From NCBI RefSeq assembly GCF_017833525.1, contig NZ_JAFICD010000002.1, positions 434,001 to 498,000 on the forward strand: 64,000 nucleotides of DNA. Reading direction: 5' to 3'. Position 1 is the first letter of the stretch. Every line of letters begins with the position of its first letter. The translations under genes and the position numbers were made by a program. The notes under the pieces are model-generated. The model searched no databases and was not told the origin of the DNA. It saw nothing but the letters and a program-made list of their open reading frames with translations. The stretch is from Duganella sp. 1411 (GTDB lineage Bacteria > Pseudomonadota > Gammaproteobacteria > Burkholderiales > Burkholderiaceae_D). Below are positions 45,866 to 55,964 of the stretch, in pieces.

Positions 45866-46943
45866 GATTGTCCACCTGGGCGCGGCGTCCGCGCGCGACG
45901 ACCGCCGTATCGTCGACAAACAATGCCGGGCGCTGGCCGCGCGCGGCCACCGCGTCACGCTGGTGCTCGCCGACGGCCGCGGCGACGCATGGCGCGACGG
46001 CGTGCGCATCGTCGACGCCGGCGCGGGCGCGCTGCTGGCGGCCACGCCGCGCCTGTACCGGCGCGCGCTGGCGCTGCGGCCCGACATCGTGCAGCTGCAC
46101 CACCCGGCGCTGCTGCCGGCCGGGCTGCGGCTGCGGCGCCATGGCTGCAAGGTGCTCTACGATGCCGGCGCCGGCGCCGAGCCGCCGCACGACGGCGCGG
46201 GCGCGGCCGACGGCGCCGCGCGGCGCGCGCTGGCGGCGCTGTGGCGCCGGCTCGAGCGCCAGGCCTGCCGCCGCCTCGACGGCGTCATCGCCGCCTCGCC
46301 GTCGGCCCGCGACGCCTTCCTGCCGTTCAACCGCGCAACCGTCTGCGTCGGCGACTTCCCGCTGCCCGACGAGTGCGGCGACGGCCTGGCCTGGGCCGAG
46401 CGGCCGGTGCGGGTGTGCCACGAGGGCGCGCTGAGCGCGATCCGCGGCATCGTCGAGCTGGTGCGCGCGTGCGAGCTGCTGCAGTCGCAGGTGCGCCTGA
46501 GCCTGGCCGGCGACTTCACCGAGGCGGCGCTGGCCGCGCGCATGCTGGCGCGTCCGGGCTGGCGCCGCATCGACGCCCTGGGCCGGCTGGGCCGTCCCGG
46601 CATCGGCGCACTGCGGGCGTCCTCGCGCGCCGGCCTGATCACGCCGCACGCCACGCCCGCCGCGCTGGGCGCGCCGCCGGCGACGCTGTTTGAAACCATG
46701 GCCGCCGGCATCCCGGTGATCGCCTCCGACTTTCCGCTGTGGCGCGCCGTGGTCGAGGCCCACGCCTGCGGCCTGTGCGTCGATCCGCGCGATCCGCCGG
46801 CCATCGCCGCCGCCATCGACTACCTCGCCAGCCACCCCGACATCGCCCGCCGCATGGGCGAGAACGGCCGCCGCGCGGTGCGCGCGCGCTACAACTGGCA
46901 CCACGAATCGGCCAAACTGGTGGCGTATTATGAACATCTCTGA
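45858..46943 (+). CDS. Glycosyltransferase, GT4-like
   Basis: 361-aa GT-B enzyme. The N-terminal domain opens LEIVHLGAASARDDRRI with CRALAARGHRVTLVLADG. The C-terminal donor-site motif is ATLFETMAAGIPVIASDFPLW (the E-x7-E region), followed by GLCVDPRDPPAIAAAI. It adds one sugar to the lipid-linked repeat on the cytoplasmic face; donor and acceptor are unknown. The ATG at 45858 overlaps the preceding stop. Its own end overlaps the next gene by 14 nt. Confidence 0.9.
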   Translation: MLEIVHLGAASARDDRRIVDKQCRALAARGHRVTLVLADGRGDAWRDGVRIVDAGAGALLAATPRLYRRALALRPDIVQLHHPALLPAGLRLRRHGCKVLYDAGAGAEPPHDGAGAADGAARRALAALWRRLERQACRRLDGVIAASPSARDAFLPFNRATVCVGDFPLPDECGDGLAWAERPVRVCHEGALSAIRGIVELVRACELLQSQVRLSLAGDFTEAALAARMLARPGWRRIDALGRLGRPGIGALRASSRAGLITPHATPAALGAPPATLFETMAAGIPVIASDFPLWRAVVEAHACGLCVDPRDPPAIAAAIDYLASHPDIARRMGENGRRAVRARYNWHHESAKLVAYYEHL

Positions 46944-47637
46944 GCTGCTGGAACGGCTGCGCGAGACCCTGCGCCTGGCCCGCCAGATCGCCCGCCTGCC
47001 GCGCGCGCGGCTGCGCTTCGAGCGCGCGCTCGACCCCGAGCTGGTGCGGCGCACCCACCGCCTGTTCACCAAGCCGCATCCGCGCTACCGCGTGGTGCGC
47101 CACAAGTCGATCGGCGTGGCGCTGATCGACCTGCGCGCCTACGCCAGCGGCGAAGCGTATCTGCACGCGCTGCGCCAGCGCGACTACGCGGGCTACCACA
47201 GCCGGCGCGCGCGCGAGCGCGGCTACACCGTCGCCGAGATCGACCGCAACGACTACATCGACGACATCCACCAGATCAACACCTCGCTCGACCAGCGCCA
47301 GGGACGGCCGATGGACCCGGCCTACGCCGCCCGGACCGCGCGCTACGACGCCGACGGCCTGCGCCACTACGGCGTGCTCGACAAGCACGGCAAGCTGGTG
47401 GCCTACGTCGACGTCGGCGTCTACGGCAACTTCGCCGCCACCGACCGCCTGCTCGGCTACAAGAACGGCGACGGCGTCATGTACCTGCTGCTGGCCGACG
47501 TCGCCTGCCGCCTGATCGACGACGGCCGCCTCGACTACCTGATGTACGACACCTATCTCGGCGCGCTGCCGGGGCTGCGCAACTTCAAGAAAAAACTGGG
47601 CTTCCGCCCCTACCGCATCCGTTATTCCATCCAGTGA
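46930..47637 (+). CDS. GNAT/FemAB-like protein of the polysaccharide locus, paralogue A
   Basis: 235-aa soluble protein, homologous along its whole length to the next gene. Conserved landmarks shared by the pair are HRLFTKPHPRYRV, IGVALIDLRA, AEIDRNDYIDDIHQIN, RQGRPMDPAY, a VLDKHGKLVAYVDVG strand, and a final KKLGFRPYRIRYS. The last 90 residues look like the acyl-CoA or aminoacyl-binding half of a GNAT/FemAB fold. A role in acylating a sugar of the polymer is inferred from fold and location. It starts inside the end of the glycosyltransferase gene. Confidence 0.75.
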   Translation: MNISELLERLRETLRLARQIARLPRARLRFERALDPELVRRTHRLFTKPHPRYRVVRHKSIGVALIDLRAYASGEAYLHALRQRDYAGYHSRRARERGYTVAEIDRNDYIDDIHQINTSLDQRQGRPMDPAYAARTARYDADGLRHYGVLDKHGKLVAYVDVGVYGNFAATDRLLGYKNGDGVMYLLLADVACRLIDDGRLDYLMYDTYLGALPGLRNFKKKLGFRPYRIRYSIQ

Positions 47638-47644
47638 GGACATC

Positions 47645-48349
47645 ATGATCAATACACTCATCAAGCAATGCAAGCTGATGCTCGACGTCGCCCGGCTGCC
47701 GGTGGCCACACTGTGCTTCGACACCAGTTTCCATCCGGACGACGTGCGCGCCATGCACCGCCTGTTCACCAGTCCGCACCCGAAATACAAGGTGTTCGGC
47801 TACAAGCAGCTGGGCGTGGCGCTGATCGACCTGCGCCGCGCCGGCGCGTCCGACCACGTCGACCACATCATCGGAAAAGCGGACGCGGCCACCTTCGTCA
47901 ACAAGGCCCGGCGGCGCGGCTATACGCTGGCGCAGATCGACCGCAACGACCACGTCGACGCCATCCACGACATCAACGTCAGCCTGCCGAGCCGGCAAGG
48001 CCGGCCGATGGACGCCAGCTACCGCGAAAAGAAAACCCACTTCGAGACGCAGCGCCACTACCGCTATTTCGGCGCGTTCAACAAGCAGGGCAAGCTGGTG
48101 GCCTACTGCAACATCGGCCGCTTCGGCAACTTCGCCGCGTTCTCGCAGCTGATCGGCTACCGCAACAACGACGGCGTCATGCACCTGATGGTCAACGAGA
48201 TCGTCCACCTGCTGATCGACGAGCTGCGCGCCGGCAGCGGCCCGGAGTTCCTGATGTACGACACCTTCTTCGGCGCCCAGCCGGGGCTGCGGCAGTTCAA
48301 GACCATGCTCGGCTTCGCGCCCTACCGGGCCCGCTACAGCCTGCGCTAG
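47645..48349 (+). CDS. GNAT/FemAB-like protein of the polysaccharide locus, paralogue B
   Basis: 234-aa paralogue of the preceding protein, 7 nt downstream. It shares HRLFTSPHPKYKV, LGVALIDLRRAG, AQIDRNDHVDAIHDIN, RQGRPMDASY, FNKQGKLVAYCNIG and the C-terminal LGFAPYRARYS. The N-terminal 40 residues and the insert near 75-90 differ most, so the two probably act on different acceptors or as a heterodimer. The family is not named here. A tandem duplication is the likely origin. Confidence 0.75.
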   Translation: MINTLIKQCKLMLDVARLPVATLCFDTSFHPDDVRAMHRLFTSPHPKYKVFGYKQLGVALIDLRRAGASDHVDHIIGKADAATFVNKARRRGYTLAQIDRNDHVDAIHDINVSLPSRQGRPMDASYREKKTHFETQRHYRYFGAFNKQGKLVAYCNIGRFGNFAAFSQLIGYRNNDGVMHLMVNEIVHLLIDELRAGSGPEFLMYDTFFGAQPGLRQFKTMLGFAPYRARYSLR

Positions 48350-48362
48350 AGCGGCGGCCACC

Positions 48363-49142
48363 ATGCGCACCGTCCTGAACCGTCTTTACAGCGACTACCT
48401 GATGCCGTCGCGCCTGCGCCACTACGAGGCGCTGCTGCGGCAGGCGCGCCAGCATGGCTACCGGCAGACCTCGGTGCGCGCATGGCTGGCGACCTTGCGC
48501 GGCGGCCGCGCCGGCGACGGCCCGGTGCTGGTGCACCGGCACGACATCGACACCGACCTGGCCACCGCGCGCCGCATGTTCGCGCTCGAGCAAAAGCACG
48601 GCGTGCGCGCCAGCTATTATTTCCGCCTGTCGACGCTGGACTTCGACCTGATGCGCGACATCGAGGACTACGGCAGCGAGGCCAGCTACCACTACGAGGA
48701 GATCGCCACCTACGCCAAGCAGGCCCACCTGAAGGACGCCGCGCAGGTGCGCCTGCACATGGACGAGATCCGCGGCCAGTTCGAGCGCAACTTCCGCCAC
48801 ATCGAGCAGCGGCTCGGCATCAAGATGGTCACCGTCGCCAGCCACGGCGACTTCGCCAACCGCCGGCTCGGCATGATCAACCACGAGCTGCTCGACGACA
48901 CGGCGCTGCGCGCGCGCTGCGGCATCGCCTGCGAAAGCTACGACGACGAATTGCTGTCGAGCTTTGACCTGTACATCAGCGACCGCCCGCACCCGGAATA
49001 CTTCCATCCGCTGCCGCCGCAGGCCGCGCTGGGCACGCACCGCCGCATCTGCCTGCTGACCCATCCGTCGCAATGGCGCACCAACTGGACCGACACCAGC
49101 CGCCACAACCTGCGCCGGCTGGTCGAGGCCTGGCGCTGGTGA
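48363..49142 (+). CDS. Polysaccharide-deacetylase-like protein (WbmS type)
   Basis: 259-aa soluble protein. [20 protein letters not shown] contains the His-Asp-x-Asp metal motif of deacetylase-like barrels, followed by VRASYYFRL and [11 protein letters not shown] second candidate metal/catalytic motif is [10 protein letters not shown]. The usual NodB TFDD is absent, so it belongs to the divergent branch often found in O-antigen and capsule loci. It may remove an acetyl group from the precursor. It follows paralogue B by 13 nt. Confidence 0.8.
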   Translation: MRTVLNRLYSDYLMPSRLRHYEALLRQARQHGYRQTSVRAWLATLRGGRAGDGPVLVHRHDIDTDLATARRMFALEQKHGVRASYYFRLSTLDFDLMRDIEDYGSEASYHYEEIATYAKQAHLKDAAQVRLHMDEIRGQFERNFRHIEQRLGIKMVTVASHGDFANRRLGMINHELLDDTALRARCGIACESYDDELLSSFDLYISDRPHPEYFHPLPPQAALGTHRRICLLTHPSQWRTNWTDTSRHNLRRLVEAWRW

Positions 49143-49187
49143 TTGCCGCCACGCCACCGCCCCCCTCCACCACTGAAGGCCACGCCG

Positions 49188-50426
49188 ATGAACATCCTGC
49201 TGATCAACCACTACGCCGGCTCGGTGCGCCACGGCATGGAATACCGGCCCTACTACCTGGCGCGCGCCTGGGTGCGCGCCGGCCACCGGGTGCGCATCGC
49301 CGCCGCGTCGAGCTCGCACCTGCGCGCGACGGCGCCGGCGATGGACGGGCGCCGCCTGGTCGACGAGATCATCGACGGCATCGAGTACCGCTGGCACGCG
49401 GCGCCGGCCTACCGCGGCAACGGCCTGGGCCGGGCCGCCAACATGGCCGCCTTCGTCGCCGCGCTGTACCGCGGCGCGGCGGCGCTGGCGCGCAACTTCC
49501 AGCCCGACCTGGTGATCGCCTCGAGCACCTACCCGGCCGACATCTGGCCGGCGCGCCGCATCGCCGCGCTGGCCGGCGCGCGCCTGGCGTTCGAGGTGCA
49601 CGACCTGTGGCCGCTGTCGCCGATGGAGCTGGGCGGCATGCCGGCCTGGCACCCGTTCATCGCGCTGATGCAGGCGGCCGAGGACTACGCCTACCGCCAC
49701 GCCGACACCGTCATCTCGATCCTGCCGCACGCCGGCGACCACATGGCCGCGCGCGGCATGGCGCCGCACAAGCTGCACGTGGTGCCCAACGGCGTCGACC
49801 CCGACGAGTGGGACCGGGCGCCGGCGCCGCTGCCGGCGCCGGCCGCGGCGCTGCTCGACGCGCTGCGCGACGACGGCCGCACCGTGGTCGGCTACGCGGG
49901 CAGCCACGGCCTGGCCAACGCGCTCGACACGCTGCTCGACGCCGCCGCGCTGCTGCGCGGGCGGCCGCTGGCGTTCGTGCTGGCCGGGGCCGGCCCCGAC
50001 AAGCAGGCGCTGCAGCGCAAGGCCGCCGCCGCCGGGCTGCGCCACGTGCACTTCCTCGAACCGCTGGCCAAGCGCCACATGCCGGCGCTGCTGCGCCGCT
50101 TCGACCTGGCCTACCTCGGTTGGCGGCGCCAGCCGCTGTACCGCTTCGGCATCTCGCCCAACAAGCTGGGCGACTACATGATGGCCGCGCGCCCCATCGT
50201 CCACGCGGTCGAAGCGGCCAACGATCCGGTGGCCGAAGCCGGCTGCGGCGTCAGCGTCGCGCCCGCCGCCCCGGCCGCGCTGGCGGCCGCCATCGCGCGC
50301 CTGGCGGCCCTGCCGGCCGCGCGCCGCGACGAACTGGGCCGGCGCGGCGCCGCCTACGCCCGCGCCCACCTCGACTACGCGCTGCTGGCCGACCGCTTCC
50401 TGGCCGCCTGCGCCGCGCCGCACTGA
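49188..50426 (+). CDS. Glycosyltransferase, GT4-like (WbuB type)
   Basis: 412-aa GT-B enzyme. The opening [20 protein letters not shown] is typical of WbuB-like L-FucNAc or hexosamine transferases. [17 protein letters not shown] follows, then [11 protein letters not shown] at the domain hinge and [17 protein letters not shown] at the donor site. It starts at 49188, the first ATG matching family N-termini; upstream in-frame sequence is Pro-rich and noncoding in look. It adds an inner sugar to the repeat unit. Confidence 0.9.
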   Translation: MNILLINHYAGSVRHGMEYRPYYLARAWVRAGHRVRIAAASSSHLRATAPAMDGRRLVDEIIDGIEYRWHAAPAYRGNGLGRAANMAAFVAALYRGAAALARNFQPDLVIASSTYPADIWPARRIAALAGARLAFEVHDLWPLSPMELGGMPAWHPFIALMQAAEDYAYRHADTVISILPHAGDHMAARGMAPHKLHVVPNGVDPDEWDRAPAPLPAPAAALLDALRDDGRTVVGYAGSHGLANALDTLLDAAALLRGRPLAFVLAGAGPDKQALQRKAAAAGLRHVHFLEPLAKRHMPALLRRFDLAYLGWRRQPLYRFGISPNKLGDYMMAARPIVHAVEAANDPVAEAGCGVSVAPAAPAALAAAIARLAALPAARRDELGRRGAAYARAHLDYALLADRFLAACAAPH

Positions 50427-50449
50427 CCGTGCCCCACCAAGGAGAGACC

Positions 50450-51649
50450 ATGTCCCCATCACGCCCGCAAGCCCACCCGGCGCCCGCCGACAGCGCCGCG
50501 TCCGAATTCCTGCCGTTCGCCCTGCCCGACCTGGGCGAGGAGGAGGCCGCCGCCGTGCTCGAGTGCCTGCGCTCGGGCTGGATCACCACCGGCGCCGTCA
50601 GCCGCCGCTTCGAGCAGGAGTTCGCCGACTTCCTCGGCGGCGGCGTCACCGCCGTGGCGGTCAACTCGGCCACCGCCGGCCTGCACCTGGCGCTCGAGGC
50701 GCTGGGCATCGGCCCCGGCGACGAGGTGATCGTGCCGACCATGACCTTCACCGCCACCGCCGAGGTGGTGCGCTACCTGGGCGCCGACCCGGTGCTGGTC
50801 GACGTCGACGACGCCACCTTGTGCATCGACGCGGAGGCGATCGCCGCCGCCATCACGCCGCGCACGCGCGCCATCGTGCCGGTCCACTACGCCGGCCTGG
50901 CGTGCGACATGAACGCCATCCTGGCGCTGGCGCGGCGCCACGGCCTGCGCGTGGTCGAGGATGCCGCGCACGCCTTCCCCACCTTGTACCGGGGCCGCGC
51001 GGTCGGCACCCTCGACAGCGACGCCACCGTGTTCAGCTTTTACGCCAACAAGACCATCACCACCGGCGAGGGCGGCATGGTGGTGTGCCGCGACCCGGAA
51101 CTGCTGCGGCGCGTGCGCGTCATGCGCCTGCACGGCATCAGCGAGGACGCCTTCGACCGCTACACCTCGCGCCGGCCGGCGTGGTTCTACCAGGTCGTCG
51201 CGCCCGGCTACAAATACAACCTGACCGACATCGCGGCCGCGATCGGCTGCCAGCAGCTGCGCAAGATCGGCGCCTTCCTGGCGCGCCGCCAGCTGCTGGC
51301 GGCGCGCTACGCCGAGGGCCTGGCCGGCTTGCCGCTGCGCCTGCCGCCGGACGCCGGTGCCGGCGGCCAGCACGCCTGGCACCTGTATCCGGTGCGGCTG
51401 ACGGCCGCCGCGCCGCTCGAGCGCGACCGCCTGATCGAGCTGCTGGCCGAGCGCGGGGTCGGCACCAGCGTGCATTACATCCCGCTGCACCGCCAGCCGT
51501 ACTGGCGCGAGCGCTACGACCTGCGCGCCGAGTCTTTCCCCAGGGCGGAGGCGGCCTACCGGTCGCTGCTGACCCTGCCCCTGTACACCCGCATGCGCGA
51601 CGCCGACCAGGCGCGCGTGATCGCCACCCTGAGGGAGCTGCTATGTTAA
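50450..51649 (+). CDS. DegT/DnrJ/EryC1 sugar aminotransferase (PglE-like)
   Basis: 399-aa PLP enzyme. [20 protein letters not shown] and [20 protein letters not shown] are family hallmarks; PLP Lys is in [14 protein letters not shown]. The branch resembles aminotransferases that convert UDP-4-keto-6-deoxy-HexNAc to the 4-amino sugar, which would use the product of the 4,6-dehydratase encoded at 38303. AAGGAGAG lies 3 nt before the ATG. It overlaps the fusion gene by 7 nt and so is coupled to the initiating transferase. Confidence 0.88.
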   Translation: MSPSRPQAHPAPADSAASEFLPFALPDLGEEEAAAVLECLRSGWITTGAVSRRFEQEFADFLGGGVTAVAVNSATAGLHLALEALGIGPGDEVIVPTMTFTATAEVVRYLGADPVLVDVDDATLCIDAEAIAAAITPRTRAIVPVHYAGLACDMNAILALARRHGLRVVEDAAHAFPTLYRGRAVGTLDSDATVFSFYANKTITTGEGGMVVCRDPELLRRVRVMRLHGISEDAFDRYTSRRPAWFYQVVAPGYKYNLTDIAAAIGCQQLRKIGAFLARRQLLAARYAEGLAGLPLRLPPDAGAGGQHAWHLYPVRLTAAAPLERDRLIELLAERGVGTSVHYIPLHRQPYWRERYDLRAESFPRAEAAYRSLLTLPLYTRMRDADQARVIATLRELLC

Positions 51650-53451
51650 GCGATATGAGCAAGCGCGCGTTCGACATCGTCGCCGCGCTGGCCGGCTTGG
51701 TGCTGCTGGCGCCGCTGCTGCTGGTGCTGGCGGCGTGGATCAAGGCCGGCTCGCCCGGCCCGGTGCTGTACCGCCAGTTGCGCGTCGGCCGCCACGGCGT
51801 GCCGTTCCGCATCTACAAGTTCCGCACGATGGGCGTGTCGGCCGAGGACGCCGGCCTGCTGTCGCTGGCCGACGACCCGCGCGCCACCCGCGCCGGGCGC
51901 GTGCTGCGGCGCCACAAGCTCGACGAGCTGCCGCAGTTGCTCAACGTGCTGCGCGGCGAGATGAGCCTGGTGGGACCGCGCCCCGAGGTGCCGCGCTACG
52001 TCGCGCACTACCCGCCGGCCGTGCGCGAGCTGGTGCTGTCGGTCGCGCCCGGCATCACCGACCGGGCCGCGATCCACTTCCGCGACGAGGGCGAGATCCT
52101 GCGGCGCGCGCCCGACCCGGAACAGGCCTACCTGCAGCAGGTGCTGCCCGTCAAGCTGGACTATTACGTGCGCTACGTGCTCGAGCGCAGCCTGCTGACC
52201 GACCTGCGCATCCTGGCCGCCACCGTGTGGGCGCTGCTGGCGCCCGGCGGTATCAGCCACGGCGGCGCGGACGGCGCCACGCGGCCGCGCCGTTGGCCGC
52301 GCGCGCGGCTGCTGAGCGAGAGCCGGCTGGGGGCGCACGACTGGCAGTCGCCGCTGATCTCGCTGCTGCGCGGCCTGGCGGCGCTGCAGGTGGCCGCCGC
52401 CCACCTGCGCGCGCACGTGTTCCCCGGCCTGAGCACGCTCGAGCATCCGTCGTTGTGGTATCTGGGACTGTCGTTCGGCACCGGCTTCGCGCACCAGGCG
52501 GTGATCGTGTTCTTCGTGCTCAGCGGCTGGCTGGTCGGCGGCAGCCTGCTCGATCGCGCCGGCCAGCCGCGCGCGCTGCGCGATTACGCGATCGACCGCG
52601 CCACGCGGCTGTGGATCGTGCTGCTGCCGGCCTTCTTGCTGATGCTGGCGCTGGGCCTGGGCACCGGCGAGCTCGACGCCGCCCGGCCGCGGCTGGCCGA
52701 CGCCAGCCCGTGGTCGCTGGCCACGCTGCTGGGCAACCTGGCCGGCCTGCAAACGATGGCCGTGCCCGTCTTCGGCGGCAACTTCCCCTTGTGGAGCCTG
52801 GCCTACGAGACCTGGTATTACGCGCTGTTCCCGCTGCTGGTGCTGGCCCTGCGCCCCGGCGGCGCGCGCCGGCGGCTGGCGGCGGCGCTGGCGGCGGTGG
52901 CGCTGGCGTCCTGCCTCAGTCCGGCCATCACGCTGTATTTCGTGGTGTGGTTGATGGGCGCGGCCGGATCGCGGCTGCGCTTCGATCTGGGCCGCGTGCA
53001 GCGCTACGCCGGCTGGCTGGTGTTCGGCGCGGTGGCGGTGGCGATGCGGCTCAAGGGGCAGGACGGCGACATCGACGCGCGCACCTTGCCGGGCGACGTG
53101 CTGTACAGCGCCCTGTTCCTGTTGTGCCTGTGCGGCGCGGGACGCCGCGACCCGGCGGCGATGCGCCCGCTGGTGGCGCTGGGCACCTTTCTGGCGGGTT
53201 TTTCGTTCACCTTGTATGTGGTGCACGTGCCGCTGCTGCGGGCGTTGTGGGCCTACCGCGGCGGCGCGCCGCTGTCGCCCAACGACCCGGCCAGCATGGC
53301 GGTGTACGCCGCCATGCTGGCCATCGTCGTCTCGCTCGCCTACCTGTTCCATCTGCCGTTCGAGGCGCAAACGGCCAGGCTGCGGCGCTTGATCAAGCGC
53401 GGACGGACGGGCGGCAAGTTGGTCGCGCCGGCGGCGGGCGAAGCCGGCTAG
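51643..53451 (+). CDS. Fusion: initiating sugar-phosphate transferase + acyltransferase-3
   Basis: 602-aa membrane protein in one open frame. Residues 1-205 are a complete PglC/WcaJ-type phosphoglycosyl transferase: membrane helix, [11 protein letters not shown], and the catalytic DE in [20 protein letters not shown]. After a basic linker, residues ~230-585 are an acyltransferase-3 domain with about ten helices, opening [20 protein letters not shown]. The first half puts sugar-1-phosphate on undecaprenyl phosphate; the second would O-acylate a sugar. Neisserial PglB fuses the same transferase to a different (beta-helix) acetyltransferase. Fusion to acyltransferase-3 is unusual. Confidence 0.9.
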   Translation: MLSDMSKRAFDIVAALAGLVLLAPLLLVLAAWIKAGSPGPVLYRQLRVGRHGVPFRIYKFRTMGVSAEDAGLLSLADDPRATRAGRVLRRHKLDELPQLLNVLRGEMSLVGPRPEVPRYVAHYPPAVRELVLSVAPGITDRAAIHFRDEGEILRRAPDPEQAYLQQVLPVKLDYYVRYVLERSLLTDLRILAATVWALLAPGGISHGGADGATRPRRWPRARLLSESRLGAHDWQSPLISLLRGLAALQVAAAHLRAHVFPGLSTLEHPSLWYLGLSFGTGFAHQAVIVFFVLSGWLVGGSLLDRAGQPRALRDYAIDRATRLWIVLLPAFLLMLALGLGTGELDAARPRLADASPWSLATLLGNLAGLQTMAVPVFGGNFPLWSLAYETWYYALFPLLVLALRPGGARRRLAAALAAVALASCLSPAITLYFVVWLMGAAGSRLRFDLGRVQRYAGWLVFGAVAVAMRLKGQDGDIDARTLPGDVLYSALFLLCLCGAGRRDPAAMRPLVALGTFLAGFSFTLYVVHVPLLRALWAYRGGAPLSPNDPASMAVYAAMLAIVVSLAYLFHLPFEAQTARLRRLIKRGRTGGKLVAPAAGEAG

Positions 53452-53464
53452 TAACCGGCCGTGG

Positions 53465-53491
53465 GCGGGGCCGGCTGGTGGCCGGCCCCGC
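53465..53491. terminator. Hairpin between convergent genes
   Basis: Perfect 11-bp GC stem GCGGGGCCGGC / GCCGGCCCCGC with a 5-nt loop, in the 61-nt gap between the fusion gene and the beta-helix gene. No T-run follows on either strand, so termination is uncertain. Confidence 0.4.
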
Positions 53492-53512
53492 TGCCGCCGA
53501 CGCGGCTGGCGC

Positions 53513-55834
53513 TTACTTGTACGCGCCGATGCTGACCGGCTGCATCGGCGTGCCCTCGATGTCGTAGGCCGGCGCGTTGCTGGTGGTGCCGGTTCCCTTG
53601 GCGGGCGAGGTGCTGCGCAGGTGGAAGTCCGGCGTGCCCGTGCGGGTGTACGAGACGAACTGCGGATCGGCCGACACCGTGCCGCTGGCGACCAGGCCGT
53701 TGCGCAAGCTGATGTTGTAGTTGGTGTTCTGGTACACCAGGTTGTTGAGGTAGCTGTTGTGGGTGCCGGTCACGCCCTGCTCGGAGATCCCGTACTGGTT
53801 GTCGTAGACGATGTTGTTGACCACGCGGATGTTGTCGGCCCCGGCGCTGCTGTGGTAGAAGTCGCCGCCGCCGACGATGATGCCCATGCCCGAGTTGGTC
53901 ACGGTGTTGTTGGCGATGACGACGCTGGTCGCGTCGTGCCACAAGTGGATCGCGCCCTGGGCGACGCGGTAGACGACGTTGCCCACCACGCTGCCGGAGG
54001 TGCTGACGTAGATGCCGTGCACATGCGAGCAGCCGGCCGGGCCGATGTCGTAGACGAAGTTGTTCACCACGTCGCCCTTGACGCCGTTGTAGTACGAATC
54101 GACGCCGATGGCCGCGCCGCCGGTGCTGTCGCACGCGATGTTCTGGGCGATGTGGTGCACCCGGTTGTTGCGGATGACATCGTAGGAGCCGCCGTTGTAG
54201 AAGCCGTTGCGCCACTTGGTGCCGCTCTGGTAGGCGCTGCCGTCGATCTCGAAGCCGTTGATCTCGACATAGTTGCCGCGGTTGTCCCAGGCCACGCTGC
54301 TGCTCGAGTTGGAAGCCGGCACGATCCTGGCGCCCCACTTGGTGGTCGACACGTAGTAGATGCGGCCGTTGGCGTTGCCGCTGGCGTTGGTCAGGAAGCC
54401 GCCCGGGTAGTTGCCCGGCGCGACGTGCACGGTGGTGTCCGGCGCGGCCAGCGCGGCGGCGCGCGCGATCGTTTTCAGCGGCGAACCCTGGGCGCCGGAA
54501 TTGCTGTCCGAGCCGCTGGTCGACACGTACAGGTGGTTGGCCGTGGTTGGCGTCGGTGTCGGGGTCGGGGTCGGCGTTGGCGTCGGGGTCGGGGTCGGTG
54601 TCGGCGTCGGGGTCGGGGTCGGGGTGGTTCCGGTGTACTCGAACGCGCCGACATCGGGGCCGGCGCCGACCGGGCGCGCGACGCCGTCGAAGTCGGCCGG
54701 CGGCGCGTCGGCGGCCAGCGCCTTGTCGATCGCCGGCGAGGTCGCGCGCAGGTGGTAGTCGCCGCCGCCGGTGCGCACGTAATTGACGAACTGCGGCGCG
54801 GCCGCGATGGTGGCGGCCGCGACGCCCTTGAGGAGCAGGTAGGCGCTGGACGTTTGCTGGAACATCAGGTTGTTTGAATATACGTTGTGCGACCCCAAGT
54901 TACCCTGTTCGACCACGCCATAGGCGGTGTCGTAGACGATGTTGTTGGTCACGCGCGAGTTGTCGCCCGCCCCCGTGGCGAAATAATAATCGCCGCTGCC
55001 GACCACCACGCCGGTGTCGGAGGCGAAGATGGTGTTGTTGGACACGTCCACACCGGAGGCGTCGTGCCACAGGCGCACGCCGGCGTTCGAGATGCCGTAG
55101 ATCAGGTTGTTCTTGACGTTGGTGCCCACGCTGTTGACATAGACTCCGTACATGCTCTTGCACCCGCTGGCGCCAATGTCGTGCACCATGTTGCCGCTCA
55201 CGTCATGCGCGCTGCCCTTGAAATAACTGTCGGCGCCGATGCCACCGCCCGAGGCGCACGCGGTGCGTCCGATGTGGTGCACATTGTTGCCGCGCACGCC
55301 ACCGAAAGAACCGCCGGTATAAATGCCGGTGGTCCACAGCGTGCCGCCGCGCGGCGTGCTGCCGTCGACGTCGAAGCCGGAGATGTCGACATAGCTGCCG
55401 CGGTTGTCCCACGCGATCGCCGACGTCGATGTGGACGGCGGCACGATTTTCGCCCCCCATTTTCTATCCGACACATACTGAATGCGCGCCGCCGCCGTGC
55501 CGCTGGCGGCGGTGATGAAGCCGCCGCCGTAGACGCCCGGCGCGACGTGGATGATGGTGCCGGGCGTGGCCACCTGCGAGGCCCTGCGTATCGTCAAAAA
55601 CGGCGCCGCCTGGGTGCCGGCGTTGCTGTCCGATCCGGTGGTCGACACGTACAGCTCGGCGCTTGCGGCCGCGCCGTTGTACGTGACGCTGGCCGCCAGC
55701 ACCGGCGCCGACGCCGTGGCGACCGGCTTGGCCTGGTCGCCGCTGCCGCCGCCGCACGCGGCGAGCAGAACAGCGCATGCGCCCAGACCAGCGGTCTTGC
55801 CCCCGTGGGACAGGTAGTTGACAGAATTTTTCAT
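53513..55834 (-). CDS. Lipoprotein with two tandem right-handed beta-helix domains
   Basis: 773-aa secreted lipoprotein (lipobox LAAC near residue 27). Two homologous parallel beta-helix domains (about 60-405 and 430-770) each open with a DUF1565-type motif (LYVSTTGSDSNAGTQAAP and LYVSTSGSDSNSGAQGSP), followed by HVAPGVY or HVAPGNY. Many Asn-rich coils follow (NNIVYD). They are joined by about 13 Pro-Thr repeats. Such folds are typical of polysaccharide lyases, epimerases and depolymerases. Its place in the exopolysaccharide locus suggests polymer trimming or binding. The start at 55834 is set by GAGGAA upstream. Confidence 0.85.
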   Translation of the reverse strand: MKNSVNYLSHGGKTAGLGACAVLLAACGGGSGDQAKPVATASAPVLAASVTYNGAAASAELYVSTTGSDSNAGTQAAPFLTIRRASQVATPGTIIHVAPGVYGGGFITAASGTAAARIQYVSDRKWGAKIVPPSTSTSAIAWDNRGSYVDISGFDVDGSTPRGGTLWTTGIYTGGSFGGVRGNNVHHIGRTACASGGGIGADSYFKGSAHDVSGNMVHDIGASGCKSMYGVYVNSVGTNVKNNLIYGISNAGVRLWHDASGVDVSNNTIFASDTGVVVGSGDYYFATGAGDNSRVTNNIVYDTAYGVVEQGNLGSHNVYSNNLMFQQTSSAYLLLKGVAAATIAAAPQFVNYVRTGGGDYHLRATSPAIDKALAADAPPADFDGVARPVGAGPDVGAFEYTGTTPTPTPTPTPTPTPTPTPTPTPTPTPTTANHLYVSTSGSDSNSGAQGSPLKTIARAAALAAPDTTVHVAPGNYPGGFLTNASGNANGRIYYVSTTKWGARIVPASNSSSSVAWDNRGNYVEINGFEIDGSAYQSGTKWRNGFYNGGSYDVIRNNRVHHIAQNIACDSTGGAAIGVDSYYNGVKGDVVNNFVYDIGPAGCSHVHGIYVSTSGSVVGNVVYRVAQGAIHLWHDATSVVIANNTVTNSGMGIIVGGGDFYHSSAGADNIRVVNNIVYDNQYGISEQGVTGTHNSYLNNLVYQNTNYNISLRNGLVASGTVSADPQFVSYTRTGTPDFHLRSTSPAKGTGTTSNAPAYDIEGTPMQPVSIGAYK
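54545..54628. repeat. In-frame hexanucleotide repeat encoding Pro-Thr linker
   Basis: About 13 imperfect copies of GGGGTC/GGCGTC/GGTGTC, reading Pro-Thr on the minus strand. Unit length is a multiple of three, so slippage would change linker length without breaking the frame. Confidence 0.85.
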
Positions 55835-55964
55835 CAGTCGTTCCTCGTTCATGAAGTGAATGAGGAAGGTTTGATCTGAATCAAATTCTATAGTTCAATG
55901 CTTTCAGAAAAAAATTCTGGCAAGACTTTATTACAACAAAAAAAGCACGCCGCGCCGCGCGCTG

